From positions 92,490 through 156,489 of the forward strand of contig JAEUTA010000017.1 of the NCBI GenBank assembly GCA_016788205.1: a stretch of 64,000 bases of DNA. The letters run 5' to 3'. Below are positions 45,098-54,533 of this stretch, piece after piece; positions within the stretch are counted from its first letter, which is position 1, and each line of letters opens with the position of its first letter. Under the pieces are notes generated by a model. The model was given only the letters and a program-made list of their open reading frames with translations. It was not told the DNA's origin and did no database searches. The position numbers and the translations under genes are program-made. This stretch comes from Flavobacteriales bacterium. GTDB lineage: Bacteria > Bacteroidota > Bacteroidia > Flavobacteriales_F > PHOS-HE28.

Positions 45098-46573
45098 CTA
45101 CTTCTTCAGGTCCGAAGCTATCAACTTGAACTGCTCCAAAGCCGCCTCAAGATCCTCCACGATGGAAGCCGCCAGCACTCCCGGCTCCGGCAAATTCGCG
45201 CTGTCCTCCAGGCTCTCATCCTTCAGCCAGAAGATGTCGAGACTGGCCTTGTCGCGGGCCATGATCTCGTCATAGGTGTACTTGCGCCAGCGGCCATCCG
45301 GTGACTTGTCGCTCCATGTCGCCTTGCGCTTGTGGCGGTCGACGGGGTTGTAGCATTTGATGAAGTCCTCCAGGTCCTCGAACTGGAGCGGGTCGGTCTT
45401 CAGCGTGTGCTTGATGTTGGTGCGGTAGTCGTAGATCCACACGTCCTTGGTCCATGGGGTCTTGGCGCCGGGCTTGTTCTCGAAGAAGAGCACGTTCGCC
45501 TTTACGCCTTGCGCATAGAAGAGGCCCGTGGGTAGGCGTAGGATGGTGTGCAGTTCCGTTGTCTTCAACAGCTGTTTGCGCACGGTCTCACCTGCGCCGC
45601 CTTCGAAGAGCACATTGTCCGGCAGCACCACGGCGGCGGTGCCGCCGGGTTTCAGGATGCTGCAGATGTGCTGCACGAAGTTGAGCTGCTTGTTGCTCGT
45701 GGTGGCCCAGAAGTCCTGGCGGTTGTAGGTGAGCGCTTCGCGCTTCTCCTCGCCGGCTTCGTTGGTCACCGTGGTGCTGCTCTTCTTGCCGAAGGGCGGA
45801 TTGGTGAGCACGTAGTCGAACTTCTGGCTCGGTGTTGTGCGTAAGCTGTCGTCTCGCGTGATGTCCGCCTCGTGGTCCATGTCGCCCACGTTGTGCAGGA
45901 AGAGGTTCATCAGGCACAGGCGCGCGGTGCTGGTCACGATCTCCCATCCGTGGAAGGTCTCGTACTTCAGGTGCTTCAGCTGGTCCTTGTTCAGCTTGTG
46001 CTCCTTGTTGAGGTAGTCATAGGCCGCGAGGAAGAAACCACCGGTGCCACAAGCTGGGTCGGCGATGGTCTTCTCGGGTAGCGGACGCACACACTCCACC
46101 ATGGCTTGGATGAGCGCACGCGGTGTGAAGTATTGCCCGGCACCGCTCTTGGTGTCCTCGGCGTTCTTCTGCAAAAGGCCCTCGTAGATGTCGCCTTTCA
46201 CATCGGCGCCGAGCACCACCCAATCCTCGCTGTCGATGAGGTTGATGAGCTTGTGGAGCTTGGCCGGGTCGCTGATCTTGTTCTGAGCCTTCACGAAGAT
46301 GTCCCCCAGCATGCCGGTCTTCTTGCCCAGCTCGTCCAGCAGCTTCACGTAGTGGCTCTCCAACTCAGCGCCGCTCTTGCCGCGCAAGCTCTGCCAATTG
46401 AAGCCCTTGGGCACCTTGGTGTCGCGCTTGTAAGGCGGCTTGCTGTACTCATCGGCCATCTTCAGGAACAGCAGGTAGGTGAGCTGCTCCAGGTAGTCGC
46501 CGTAGCCCACGCCATCATCGCGCAGGGTGTGGCAGAAGTTCCAGACTTTGTTGACGATGGCGGTGCTTGTCAT
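45098..46573 (-). CDS. hsdM: Type I restriction-modification system methyltransferase subunit
   Basis: 491 residues. The N-terminal helical HsdM_N domain (VWNFCHTLRDDGVGYGDYLEQLTYLLFLKMADE) is followed by an N6-adenine methyltransferase domain: motif I DPACGTGGFF at 172-181 and catalytic motif IV NPPF at 258-261. It needs HsdS for target recognition. It is unusually placed, about 6.5 kb downstream of hsdS, separated by two nuclease-like genes, a membrane protein, a broken DUF262 gene and a PEGA protein. It lies 10 bases after the PEGA gene and 14 before the PLD-family gene. All key residues are intact. Confidence 0.96.
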   Translation of the reverse strand: MTSTAIVNKVWNFCHTLRDDGVGYGDYLEQLTYLLFLKMADEYSKPPYKRDTKVPKGFNWQSLRGKSGAELESHYVKLLDELGKKTGMLGDIFVKAQNKISDPAKLHKLINLIDSEDWVVLGADVKGDIYEGLLQKNAEDTKSGAGQYFTPRALIQAMVECVRPLPEKTIADPACGTGGFFLAAYDYLNKEHKLNKDQLKHLKYETFHGWEIVTSTARLCLMNLFLHNVGDMDHEADITRDDSLRTTPSQKFDYVLTNPPFGKKSSTTVTNEAGEEKREALTYNRQDFWATTSNKQLNFVQHICSILKPGGTAAVVLPDNVLFEGGAGETVRKQLLKTTELHTILRLPTGLFYAQGVKANVLFFENKPGAKTPWTKDVWIYDYRTNIKHTLKTDPLQFEDLEDFIKCYNPVDRHKRKATWSDKSPDGRWRKYTYDEIMARDKASLDIFWLKDESLEDSANLPEPGVLAASIVEDLEAALEQFKLIASDLKK

Positions 46574-46583
46574 TCCTGTTCGG

Positions 46584-47825
46584 TCAATTTCCTCCTTCCA
46601 TTACCCAATCCTCCACTTGCGTGATCGCCACCATATCCATGAAGACGTGGATGCCATGCATACTGTCCGGATTACGGATACCCAAGTACCACTGGCCAGT
46701 CGGGCAACAGTCGACTCGGACATTCCCGCTCTTGAAGTTCTGGCGAGTGGCTGCCGGGATGTACTTGTATTCAGCCTTCGCTTCGAACAGGGCCATGTTG
46801 TCATGGTCCAGCAGGATGATATCGCAGACATTCGCACCCGGTGGTTGGCTCAGGCTGCTCAACAAGCCTTGAGCACCCTGGCCCAAGAGCGCCGATGAGC
46901 CACCACTGAACAGCATGCTGCCTAACTCGGCGAAGAGGCCGGTGGTCTGTTGCACACGCTCAATATCCGCCATCTCGCGCGATGCTGAGAAACGATAGTA
47001 CCACTCGATGGTATTGGGCGGAAGGGAGACCGGCAGCGATACGCGTGATTTGCCACCCGAGAACGTGGCGTTCGAACCGCTGTTCACGAAGAACTCCTGC
47101 TTCTCGGCCACCTGATGGGTGGTGTTGATCTTCTTGCGCACCACATTGGTGTTGAACACCGCTGTTGCCGGGCTCGCTGGAATGCGCCACACTTTCACGT
47201 AGGCGTTCCGGTCGATCATATGGTTTGTGGTCAGCGAGAACTTCAGGATCCCGCGCTCTTGGATCTTGAAGCGCTGATCCGTCAGAGCTGAAAATGCCAG
47301 GTTGCTGAAAAGGACGACTCCTCCTGGATAGGTGGTCACCTTCAGGCTGTTCGTTCCCTTCAGGTTGCTCATGGTGATGTCCAGGACCACCTCATCACCG
47401 GCCTCAAAACCGTACATGAACTCAGAGGGCTTCACCACCCCGTTGATGGAGTTGACCAAGATGCCCGAAACGAGCACGTTCTGGTCAGCTACAAGGATCC
47501 GTTCCGGCGCAACTGCGGATGCACCCAATGCCATGGCTGCGGAAGCCTCCACCGTGAAGCTCACGGCCTTCTGTTTCCCGGCCTCCACAGCTACCATCTC
47601 ATTCTTCACCTCGGCCTTGCCATTGTTGCTCCAAGCAAGTTGAACAAGGTGATCCCCAACAGAGACCTCATGGATCAAGGGTTTGTTGGGTTCCGCGTCA
47701 CCAATCGCCTGACCGTCTACCAGAACCTGGCCGGCCACGTTGGAAAGTATCAGGACCTTCCCGTTCGTTTGGCTGAGGAGCAACGTGCTCCATAACAGAA
47801 GGACGACAGTGAAAGCGGTCTTCAT
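46584..47825 (-). CDS. Secreted PEGA-like protein in the restriction island
   Basis: 413 residues from the second ATG (an ATG four codons earlier is possible). A signal peptide (FTVVLLLWSTLLLSQ) precedes a PEGA-like domain, GKVLILSNVAGQVLVDGQAIGDAEPN, and beta-rich regions with no recognised motif. KSRVSLPVSLPPNTIEWYYRFS recalls beta-sandwich domains seen in Bacteroidota envelope proteins. It is odd for an exported protein to sit between restriction genes; it may be cargo or a passenger left by insertion. A TACATTCA box at 47844-47851 on this strand could be its own promoter, which would also drive hsdM. Confidence 0.7.
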   Translation of the reverse strand: MKTAFTVVLLLWSTLLLSQTNGKVLILSNVAGQVLVDGQAIGDAEPNKPLIHEVSVGDHLVQLAWSNNGKAEVKNEMVAVEAGKQKAVSFTVEASAAMALGASAVAPERILVADQNVLVSGILVNSINGVVKPSEFMYGFEAGDEVVLDITMSNLKGTNSLKVTTYPGGVVLFSNLAFSALTDQRFKIQERGILKFSLTTNHMIDRNAYVKVWRIPASPATAVFNTNVVRKKINTTHQVAEKQEFFVNSGSNATFSGGKSRVSLPVSLPPNTIEWYYRFSASREMADIERVQQTTGLFAELGSMLFSGGSSALLGQGAQGLLSSLSQPPGANVCDIILLDHDNMALFEAKAEYKYIPAATRQNFKSGNVRVDCCPTGQWYLGIRNPDSMHGIHVFMDMVAITQVEDWVMEGGN

Positions 47826-48223
47826 GGCTGTATGCATGGTCGGTGAATGTAATTTTCACAACCCCTCATAATACCCCCTGATCTTCTTCGCCATCAGCAC
47901 CTTCCGCTCCTCCAGGAAATCGTCGTAGTCCTTCACATCGTAGCCGAAGATGCCATCGGGGATACAGTTCTCCCGCAGGCTCTTCTTCAGGTCGGCCGCA
48001 TTGCGCAGGCCGCTTACGCCATCCTTGCCCTTGTCGACTTTCTCCGCCACGGCGGTGAAGTAGGCTGCGGGTGTGCGGTCGCCGATCTTGATGTTGCCCG
48101 GCTGGTCCATGAACGTAAGGTTGCTCAAGCGGTTGTACTGGCTGCGGCCCATGCCGTGCTTCTTCAGCAGGCTGCGCGGGAATATGTAGTGAATGTAGTC
48201 CGATCCGTATGTTGATGCCCATG

Positions 48224-48568
48224 ATGGGATGGCACATTACAATTTACCGCGCGGGCAAGGAAGAAGAAGCACTCGCAAAATGGCAAGCCCCGGCCACCGG
48301 GTTGAACTGGTTGCAGCCGCTGTTGGAACAGGGCCGCGCAGAAATGCTTGAAGCTTCCGGATACCCTTGCCGCTACCGGATACTGGCGAGCGCACTGCTA
48401 CCGCTATTGAAGGCTGACCCACCGGAAGCCCGCAATGCATGGCTTGCAGCAGCGAACGAGGTGATCGACTTCTCGCGATGGCCGGGCAAGACGACCCTGG
48501 ATCATGAGGCACTTGCGAAGTGCGACCCGGACGAATGGCTATTGCTTGATGCTTGGGATGAGAGTTGA
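48224..48568 (+). CDS. Hypothetical protein inserted within the DUF262 remnant
   Basis: 114 residues (MGWHITIYRAGKEEEALAKWQ...DEWLLLDAWDES). ATG codons at 48209, 48215, 48221 and 48224 are in frame. It has no signal peptide or membrane helix, an alpha/beta pattern, several Trp, and a strongly acidic C-terminus. It is the only plus-strand gene in the island and occupies the site where the middle of the DUF262 gene should be, so it arrived with the rearrangement. I do not recognise the family; a small immunity-type protein is one guess. Confidence 0.55.
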   Translation: MGWHITIYRAGKEEEALAKWQAPATGLNWLQPLLEQGRAEMLEASGYPCRYRILASALLPLLKADPPEARNAWLAAANEVIDFSRWPGKTTLDHEALAKCDPDEWLLLDAWDES

Positions 48569-48710
48569 TCTCGCTATTTCCTGTCACCTCCTCCCCAGCG
48601 TACCATCCTTCAGGCGGATGTCCGGGTTCTTCCACGTAATGATGTAGCCCACCGGATAGCCCCGGTAGATGCTGTCCATCAGGTCGCGCACCTTGCTCTT
48701 GTCCCATACC

Positions 48711-48909
48711 GGGGTGTTACGAAGGGTCTGGAACGGATGGCACGCATGGGTATCGTTCGGCCAGACGAGGCGCACCGAGGAGAGGATACTGGACGAAGTC
48801 TCCGACCGAGGTGCAACGAAGTATGGCCGAGCGAGACCCGTGCGCCCGAAGGGGCGGGCCGCCGCTAGGCGGACCGATGCCGCCGGAGCCAGGCCCTTCG
48901 TGACACCCC
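48711..48909. mobile_element. MITE-like element, 199 bp, in the DUF262 gene
   Basis: The ends are imperfect inverted repeats. GGGGTGTTACGAAGGG at 48711-48726 faces the complement of GGGGTGTCACGAAGGG at 48894-48909; pairing continues about 5 bases further inward with one more mismatch. The element contains no gene. It interrupts the reading between IPEIQRP and VWDKSKV, conserved neighbours in DUF262 proteins, so it arrived after the gene. No clear target-site duplication is seen. No related transposase is present in the window. Confidence 0.75.
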
Positions 48910-49065
48910 CACGGCCGCTGGATCTCCGGTATGGCGATCTCGCCCTCCTTCACCCACGAGAGCAGGCTTTCGATGAGCGGTTGTTGGATGGAGTATTTTT
49001 GGGTTTGCATTAGGCCACGTTCGTCAGTTTGCTGGAGGTCCTGTGCTCTTGCGCTTAGAACGCGA

Positions 49066-51228
49066 TTACGTCGTAGAAGAATCAACACCTGGGTATTGGA
49101 TGCCGTTCTGCCGAATTTCCGACCACGACATGCGAATCAACACATCACCAGTCCCCGGGAAGAAATGATGGACCAGTACATGCTCATTAGGATCATCGAT
49201 CTGAGGAGCCCAAGGTGTCTCATCAGGATTCGCTTGACCTATACCATACTCTCCAGTACCATCCACAGAGAGAACGGGGTACTTGACACCGCGAGCATAT
49301 GCAGCCAAAATCTGATCGCGCAACCAATCCCAATCCACGTCCTTTACTAGTGGAGGATCAAGATCCAGTTGGACTAGTGGTACAAACAGATCCAAGATCC
49401 GCGGAATGACAGTCCGGTAACCCTGTATCAGTTTGGTGTCTGGGATTGCCGCAACTAACTCGGGTATTGAATCTGGTTTGACGAGATCTATCGGGCGGTC
49501 AAAGGCCGACTCGAACAGCCGCAGAATGGCCTGCTTATCAGAGTCAGAGACATAGGCGCGGTCGATCAACGGCAAGGCTCCACTAAGAACCTGCCGCAGT
49601 CTATTCACCAGAAGTTCACGCATCCTTTCGAGCGCCTTTTCATCGCTGGTCGACTCCGTTAGATGAGTGTCAAGTACGTATACCGCTTCCACTCCCATAC
49701 CGAAGTAGAATCGGTGCGTTTCATTCTCTGCGAGCAGTTTCTCGCTCATCCACTTGATCATCTCGCTTGCCCACTGCTTTGCTCTTGCTGCTTTTCCAGG
49801 GTCACCGCCGATAAGCACGATCGGAGGCAATGACTTACGCAGAGTTGCATCCAGCACTTGAACGAACTCAAGGAAGTCGGGCAGAACATCAAACTCTGAC
49901 CACTGAAGTAGGGCACTATCAGAAGGAACCTTCGATTCACGTCCGGCGATGTTCGCTGCTATGGCATAGTGAAAGCCGAGCTTCAAGGCCATACCAGCGA
50001 CGGCTTCAATACTCAAGACACCTCCCTTAAAGGATCTGTGCTCAACTATTTGATCGAGAATGAGCATTCCAACAGTCGGGGTGTTCCATGGAAGCGATTT
50101 GGCATCAATGGATGGGAAGTACACCTTGCGGAACGCATCATTGAGCCAAAGGTCGACCGCGTAGTCACCAAGCAAGCCCCATTGTTCTACCCTCTCAAGG
50201 ATACCGCGGGCCCTCCATTCCGCCCGGACACTGGACCAAGTAGCTGTGCCTTCCACAGTCGGCGTACCTATTCGTGCCAAGAGCCGCTTCGCATCACGTA
50301 TTGCCCCTGTGATCGGCACCATCTGGTCTTCTAGGAACATGTCGTTATCGTCCGCAGCAAGAAAATCCAGCAAGCGGTGCGATCCATCTTTGACCATATC
50401 CCGCTCGCGTGCTTGGCGCAACAAGGCGAAGGGATTCAAGTACCCGATGCATAGAACCCAACCACTCTCCGCGAAGCCCCACGTCTCCTTCAACAGCAGA
50501 ACGAAACCGTGACTTCCATTACGCGTGCCACGAAGACTGATCAATTCGGCAGCTTCATGATAGAGCATGTGGATCTGCTCTTCGTCGTACTCGCAGTTCT
50601 CCTTAAGGCGATCTACGCTTAGTGTCGTGGACAGGAAAGCATCATCGCGAAGCCCCTTTTGCCCCATAGCCCACCAAGCACCCGGTAAATGGATCTCGAG
50701 GTGCGTTGGCTTGTCTATATCATTCGTCTTCAAGCAGAGTACCGAACGCTCCTGCCATAACACTGCATTCGCAACGGCATGATCAAGCAGTGTCGAAAAC
50801 TCCGTGGCAATGACCACTAGCAGCGCATGTTCATTGCACAGAAACGGCAGTGCATTCCGGAGTTCATGGTCGTAGGCCAGAAGCTCGGTTACGGCCTCTC
50901 GACCAGTCTGCGTACCCTTCTTCAACTCAAAGAGAACGATATGACCTGACTCAACGTTCGCCGTTACAATGTCCGGGATCAACCGCTGGGTAGGATCGAG
51001 CGAGATGTTTCGCTCCTCTTGTACAATAGTCAGACCCGGGAGGGCTTCCAGCACCACAGTCGCACTCTCCAATAGGCGTTTCCGAAGGCGAGAGTCGATC
51101 GGGAACGTGCTAATGAAGCCCTCTGCATCATCTTGAGCACGAATCACCTCGCGACCCCGAATGTGCTCATCGAGCGTCCCATCCTCGATCATTGAGGCGA
51201 TCCACTTTTGAAGATCTTTCTCTTTCAT
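49066..51228 (-). CDS. 720-aa PD-(D/E)XK nuclease-like protein, unknown family
   Basis: The N-terminal domain (about 1-190) has a PD-(D/E)XK core: [22 protein letters not shown] with Asp86, Glu101 and Lys103, as in many restriction and repair nucleases, followed by [12 protein letters not shown]. The remaining 530 residues show no motif I recognise; they are mixed helical with some strands and no nucleotide-binding loop. A membrane-protein gene ends 12 bases upstream on the same strand, and the two look like a unit. Codon use and lower GC than flanking core genes suggest transfer. The role is probably defence, by location and by the nuclease core. Confidence 0.75.
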   Translation of the reverse strand: MKEKDLQKWIASMIEDGTLDEHIRGREVIRAQDDAEGFISTFPIDSRLRKRLLESATVVLEALPGLTIVQEERNISLDPTQRLIPDIVTANVESGHIVLFELKKGTQTGREAVTELLAYDHELRNALPFLCNEHALLVVIATEFSTLLDHAVANAVLWQERSVLCLKTNDIDKPTHLEIHLPGAWWAMGQKGLRDDAFLSTTLSVDRLKENCEYDEEQIHMLYHEAAELISLRGTRNGSHGFVLLLKETWGFAESGWVLCIGYLNPFALLRQARERDMVKDGSHRLLDFLAADDNDMFLEDQMVPITGAIRDAKRLLARIGTPTVEGTATWSSVRAEWRARGILERVEQWGLLGDYAVDLWLNDAFRKVYFPSIDAKSLPWNTPTVGMLILDQIVEHRSFKGGVLSIEAVAGMALKLGFHYAIAANIAGRESKVPSDSALLQWSEFDVLPDFLEFVQVLDATLRKSLPPIVLIGGDPGKAARAKQWASEMIKWMSEKLLAENETHRFYFGMGVEAVYVLDTHLTESTSDEKALERMRELLVNRLRQVLSGALPLIDRAYVSDSDKQAILRLFESAFDRPIDLVKPDSIPELVAAIPDTKLIQGYRTVIPRILDLFVPLVQLDLDPPLVKDVDWDWLRDQILAAYARGVKYPVLSVDGTGEYGIGQANPDETPWAPQIDDPNEHVLVHHFFPGTGDVLIRMSWSEIRQNGIQYPGVDSSTT

Positions 51229-51240
51229 TCCACCATTGCG

Positions 51241-51954
51241 TTAGCCATTGGGGAACCGCTGTGTCATAAACTCGATAAGTTGTTCCAAGTACTCTTCCAT
51301 GTCCTTCGTGTCATCAGCGGTGAGGGATGATGAGCGTCGTACACGGCGTTTCGCCTTCCAGACTGCAACCGGACCGATCCGCCAACTGAGCGAGACGAGT
51401 TCTGAGCGGATCGCCTTAAGATCCTCAATGGTCGCCTTGGGATTAAGATCCTCGAAGAAGTCTGCAAAAGCCTGTTGGTGCTCAGCGGTTACCGCCGGGT
51501 CGAGCGTTGGCACCTTGGCAATGAGCCCACGCGCGAGTTCCAGTCGTTTGAGCAGTCCTGTTCGGCCTTTTAAGCGATAGGCAACAAAGGGGGCGACATA
51601 GGATAGCTCCTCAACAGCACCGTGATAGCCCTTCTCTAGCTCGTCGAGTTCTGGCAGGGTCCACTCGACAGCCATTCGAACAAGCATGGGGCGAACTTGC
51701 GCACGGACCTTTTGCTCCTCCTCTGGAGTGAACGCCTCCCCCGCCTTGGCGCGAATGGAACTGATCATGTAGTCGACCTCTCGCTGCAGATCCATTCGCG
51801 CGATGAGGTACTCCAATTCCAACAGATAGAACAGCATCCGGCGCTTGGTCCGCTGCCGCTGGCCGCGATTGTTCCACCACGACGACAGTTGTGAGAACAC
51901 CCACCCGATCGCGATGCCGCAAGCGGTGATGGTTAGTGTCTTCCAGTCGATCAT
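51241..51954 (-). CDS. Membrane-anchored helical protein paired with the 720-aa nuclease-like gene
   Basis: 237 residues. One N-terminal membrane helix (about 6-24, TLTITACGIAIGWVFSQLS) is followed by an Arg-rich segment and a long alpha-helical soluble region with heptad-like Leu/Glu/Arg spacing (LLELEYLIARMDLQREV; KRLELARGLIAK). No catalytic motif is seen. The stop is 12 bases before the 720-residue gene and 45 bases after the Mrr-like gene. Anchoring a nuclease or sensing the membrane is a reasonable inference for a defence pair of this layout. Confidence 0.65.
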   Translation of the reverse strand: MIDWKTLTITACGIAIGWVFSQLSSWWNNRGQRQRTKRRMLFYLLELEYLIARMDLQREVDYMISSIRAKAGEAFTPEEEQKVRAQVRPMLVRMAVEWTLPELDELEKGYHGAVEELSYVAPFVAYRLKGRTGLLKRLELARGLIAKVPTLDPAVTAEHQQAFADFFEDLNPKATIEDLKAIRSELVSLSWRIGPVAVWKAKRRVRRSSSLTADDTKDMEEYLEQLIEFMTQRFPNG

Positions 51955-51999
51955 CTCACGGAATCACTAACACTGGTAGTGTGAGGCGAGTAGGGCATG

Positions 52000-53091
52000 T
52001 CATTCCGGGCGCGGTGGTTCGGTGTCAAGTCCGTTCTCGAACCCTTTACTCCTCAAGTATTCGTTCAGCCAATCCCTGTCGAGCTTCAAGCGGACCTGCC
52101 TTCTCACTCCACCAACGATCCCAGTAAGATCTATGAAGGAGAATTGCTCGGCCTTTACCTGCGCCAGTCGAAGTGGATCATTCTCAACCGCGGCAACCAT
52201 CCTCCCGATCTCGGTTGGGAGGTCGAACTCTAGTTCAAAATGAGGGACTGTGGTATTCTGGCTTGGTGCAAAGAACCACTGACCATCGTTCCGTTGACTG
52301 ATCCTGCAACGCAGTGTATCGCGATCCGCGAACGCTTCCTGAGGGATCTCCGTGCTGGAGAGCAAATGGACAGGCCAGATCCCTTGGAGTGATCCGTAGT
52401 AGGATCCTCTGATCTGTTGGAGTTGTCCTATCACGTTCTGTTCAAGGTGCCTGAACCCTGCCTCGGTAAGCACCGGCACATCTCCGATCAGCGCAAGATC
52501 ACGACTGAGCAATCCCCTGAATACCATCCGCACCCGATTGATTGAACCCTCAGGGAGCGGTTGGGTGGGGTCGAAATGGAAGTGCCCGGCCGCCAGGTCG
52601 AGCAAACCCTTGATCGACTTGCTCAATAGCGACTTCCGGTGGTACTGGATCAGGAAAACCTGATGGGCGATCGCATAGTGTTGGGTCCGGGTGGTGAATC
52701 CGGTGTTCGAGAAGATGGCCGATACGTAGTTGAACCGGCTCATCGCAGGTGCCCCAACAGCGTGGCTGACATAGTTCTCCGAAACATCCTTCAGCACGCC
52801 GACGGAGTTCCGGACGATTGGTAGCTCGACTTTGGTCGGAGGGAAATAGCACTTCGCCTCAACGAGCACACGTATCGGATACACGAATGCCGGGCCGTGG
52901 TCATATGCAGCAAGGGCATCTATCTGGTGTTCGGTGCCACGTCCAAGCAAGAGCAGGCCAGCACCTGAATTCCTTGTTCCCTCTTCTCCCGGCTTCACGG
53001 TTCTGTATCCCACGCGTTGCAGGAGATGAAGCACCACCTCCTCGAGTAGCGCACCTCTGATGTTCCCTAGCCAACGTGGTGGAGCAGGCAT
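52000..53091 (-). CDS. Mrr-like PD-(D/E)XK restriction nuclease
   Basis: 363 residues. The N-terminal domain (about 10-150) fits the Mrr/restriction-endonuclease-like fold: an early Glu pair (ALLEEVVLHLLQRVGY), EHQIDALAAY with Asp58, and RVLVEAKCY with Glu78 and Lys80. The C-terminal part has no recognised motif and could bind DNA or a partner. Its ATG overlaps the hsdS stop by one base (TGATG), so it is translated with the specificity subunit. It may be a Type IV-like enzyme or an accessory of the Type I complex. Confidence 0.75.
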   Translation of the reverse strand: MPAPPRWLGNIRGALLEEVVLHLLQRVGYRTVKPGEEGTRNSGAGLLLLGRGTEHQIDALAAYDHGPAFVYPIRVLVEAKCYFPPTKVELPIVRNSVGVLKDVSENYVSHAVGAPAMSRFNYVSAIFSNTGFTTRTQHYAIAHQVFLIQYHRKSLLSKSIKGLLDLAAGHFHFDPTQPLPEGSINRVRMVFRGLLSRDLALIGDVPVLTEAGFRHLEQNVIGQLQQIRGSYYGSLQGIWPVHLLSSTEIPQEAFADRDTLRCRISQRNDGQWFFAPSQNTTVPHFELEFDLPTEIGRMVAAVENDPLRLAQVKAEQFSFIDLTGIVGGVRRQVRLKLDRDWLNEYLRSKGFENGLDTEPPRPE

Positions 53092-54533
53092 CAGGAACCG
53101 TTTGATGACACCAACCTCCCCTCGAACGCCCGCTTCAACACCGCCTGCCGCAACCGCGTGCTCTTCAACAGCTGCGCGTCGAGGGTTGCTTCGATCTCCT
53201 CAGTGGTTGTCAAGGCATCCGCGACAAGTCGAACGATCTCGCGTTGTTCTTCAATAGGCGGAAGCAGGACATGAAAAGAGACCACCTCAGGGAAGTAGAC
53301 AGTGGTGTGCGTCGTGCCTTTCCCAAAGCGCCAGATCGCATCATGCTCTGCGACGAAGAGTAGTTTGAGCCAGTCAGGGTCAATGGCTTCTGTGCAAACC
53401 CAGTTCACGAAGTCCTGGCTGGTGCACATGGGCACTCCCATCTTCACCACATAGCCCACGGAAGCGGTTCGGCTCAAGCAAACGGTGCCAGCGGGTAGAA
53501 GCCGCGCAGCGGAATTGTCCAAGCCAAGTTGGTTCGTGTGATAGGTCGTCGTGTGGATCGTAGCGCCATGCCGATCTCTTGCATCACGCAGTTCAATCCA
53601 AGGTACATCCCCATCCCAGTATTCCGGATGCCGCTTGCTCGGTGTATGCCCCGACTCGAGCCGGGCAATATCGACGAGCGGCAACCACTTCCAGCCAGTA
53701 GGTCCCTGTCTTTCAGGAGCGCCGATCGCCAGTGCATAGTCGCCGTCGACAACATCCATCGAGCGTGACTTGTATCGCGATGGTCTCGGCGGCGTCTCGA
53801 TGCGGGCAAGCATCTTGTCCACCGGCGTGACCTTGGCCTTCGCCCTCCATGCCTCAGTCATATCGCCACTGAACGCCGCCTTCAACACCGCCTGCTTGTA
53901 CCGCTTCAACTTGGCCTTGGCCGCGTGCAGCCGCGCCACCGCGGCATCCAGCCGCCCCAGTTGCGTTTCGATCGCCGACACGATCCGCCGCTGTTCGGGA
54001 AGGGGGGCGAGAGGGATGAACTGAGCTTTGATATCAGAGTCGCGCACCGCCGGGTAACTCGTGCCTCGCTGCTGCTTACCAATCTCCTTCAGCACCGCAT
54101 CCGACTGGATGAAGTAGTAGAGGTACTTGCCCATCCATTCGTTGCCACCGCGAAGTACACAGAAGCCCGTTGAGCACACCTCCCCATCCAGTTCTTCCGG
54201 AACAAGAGCGATGTTCTTCAGGTAGGTCCGCACCGTAGACACAACAACGTCATGCGCCTTCACCACCTGTCGCGCCCGTGAAGGAGCGTCTTTGCCGAGA
54301 TAGGCCTTAGTGTCAACGATGCGCAACGCCTGATTGTCGATGCCCCCGATGTCGATGTACTTGAACTCCTCGCTGGGTCGCTGCGTTGGATCGGTCTTTT
54401 CGACCTTACCGCATACGGCATCAATGGTCGTCAACTCCCAACCCTTCGGTAACACCGCCGCATCAATGACCGGAACAACCGGTTCTACCTGTTTGCTCTT
54501 CATCACGGCTTCCATCGCTCTGCTCACATTCAA
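53091..54533 (-). CDS. hsdS: Type I restriction-modification specificity subunit
   Basis: 480 residues with two target-recognition domains (about 25-185 and 275-440), each followed by a conserved helical spacer: PLPEQRRIVSAIETQLGRLDAAVARLHAAKAKLKRYKQAVLKAAFSG, and PIEEQREIVRLVADALTTTEEIEATL. These are the standard HsdS features; each domain reads half of a bipartite target. The start overlaps the DUF5131 stop by 4 bases (ATGA), and the stop is shared with the Mrr-like gene by one base. The target sequence cannot be predicted by eye. Confidence 0.95.
   Translation of the reverse strand: MNVSRAMEAVMKSKQVEPVVPVIDAAVLPKGWELTTIDAVCGKVEKTDPTQRPSEEFKYIDIGGIDNQALRIVDTKAYLGKDAPSRARQVVKAHDVVVSTVRTYLKNIALVPEELDGEVCSTGFCVLRGGNEWMGKYLYYFIQSDAVLKEIGKQQRGTSYPAVRDSDIKAQFIPLAPLPEQRRIVSAIETQLGRLDAAVARLHAAKAKLKRYKQAVLKAAFSGDMTEAWRAKAKVTPVDKMLARIETPPRPSRYKSRSMDVVDGDYALAIGAPERQGPTGWKWLPLVDIARLESGHTPSKRHPEYWDGDVPWIELRDARDRHGATIHTTTYHTNQLGLDNSAARLLPAGTVCLSRTASVGYVVKMGVPMCTSQDFVNWVCTEAIDPDWLKLLFVAEHDAIWRFGKGTTHTTVYFPEVVSFHVLLPPIEEQREIVRLVADALTTTEEIEATLDAQLLKSTRLRQAVLKRAFEGRLVSSNGS

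Larger units (their letters stand above)
47856..49010 (-). pseudogene. Disrupted DUF262/DUF1524 (GmrSD-like) gene
   Basis: Three coding fragments line up on the minus strand. The N-terminus (49010 to about 48910) reads [20 protein letters not shown] then [10 protein letters not shown]. The second fragment (about 48712-48597) resumes [20 protein letters not shown] then [16 protein letters not shown]. The third (about 48213-47856) reads GSDYIHYIFPRSLLKKHG and continues to the stop. They match the start and end of a DUF262-type protein, whose C-terminal domain has the HxxFP motif of the DUF1524 nuclease. A 199-bp MITE-like element separates the first two fragments. Between the second and third, several hundred codons are missing and an unrelated gene sits on the other strand. 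The gene cannot make a working protein. Confidence 0.85.
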
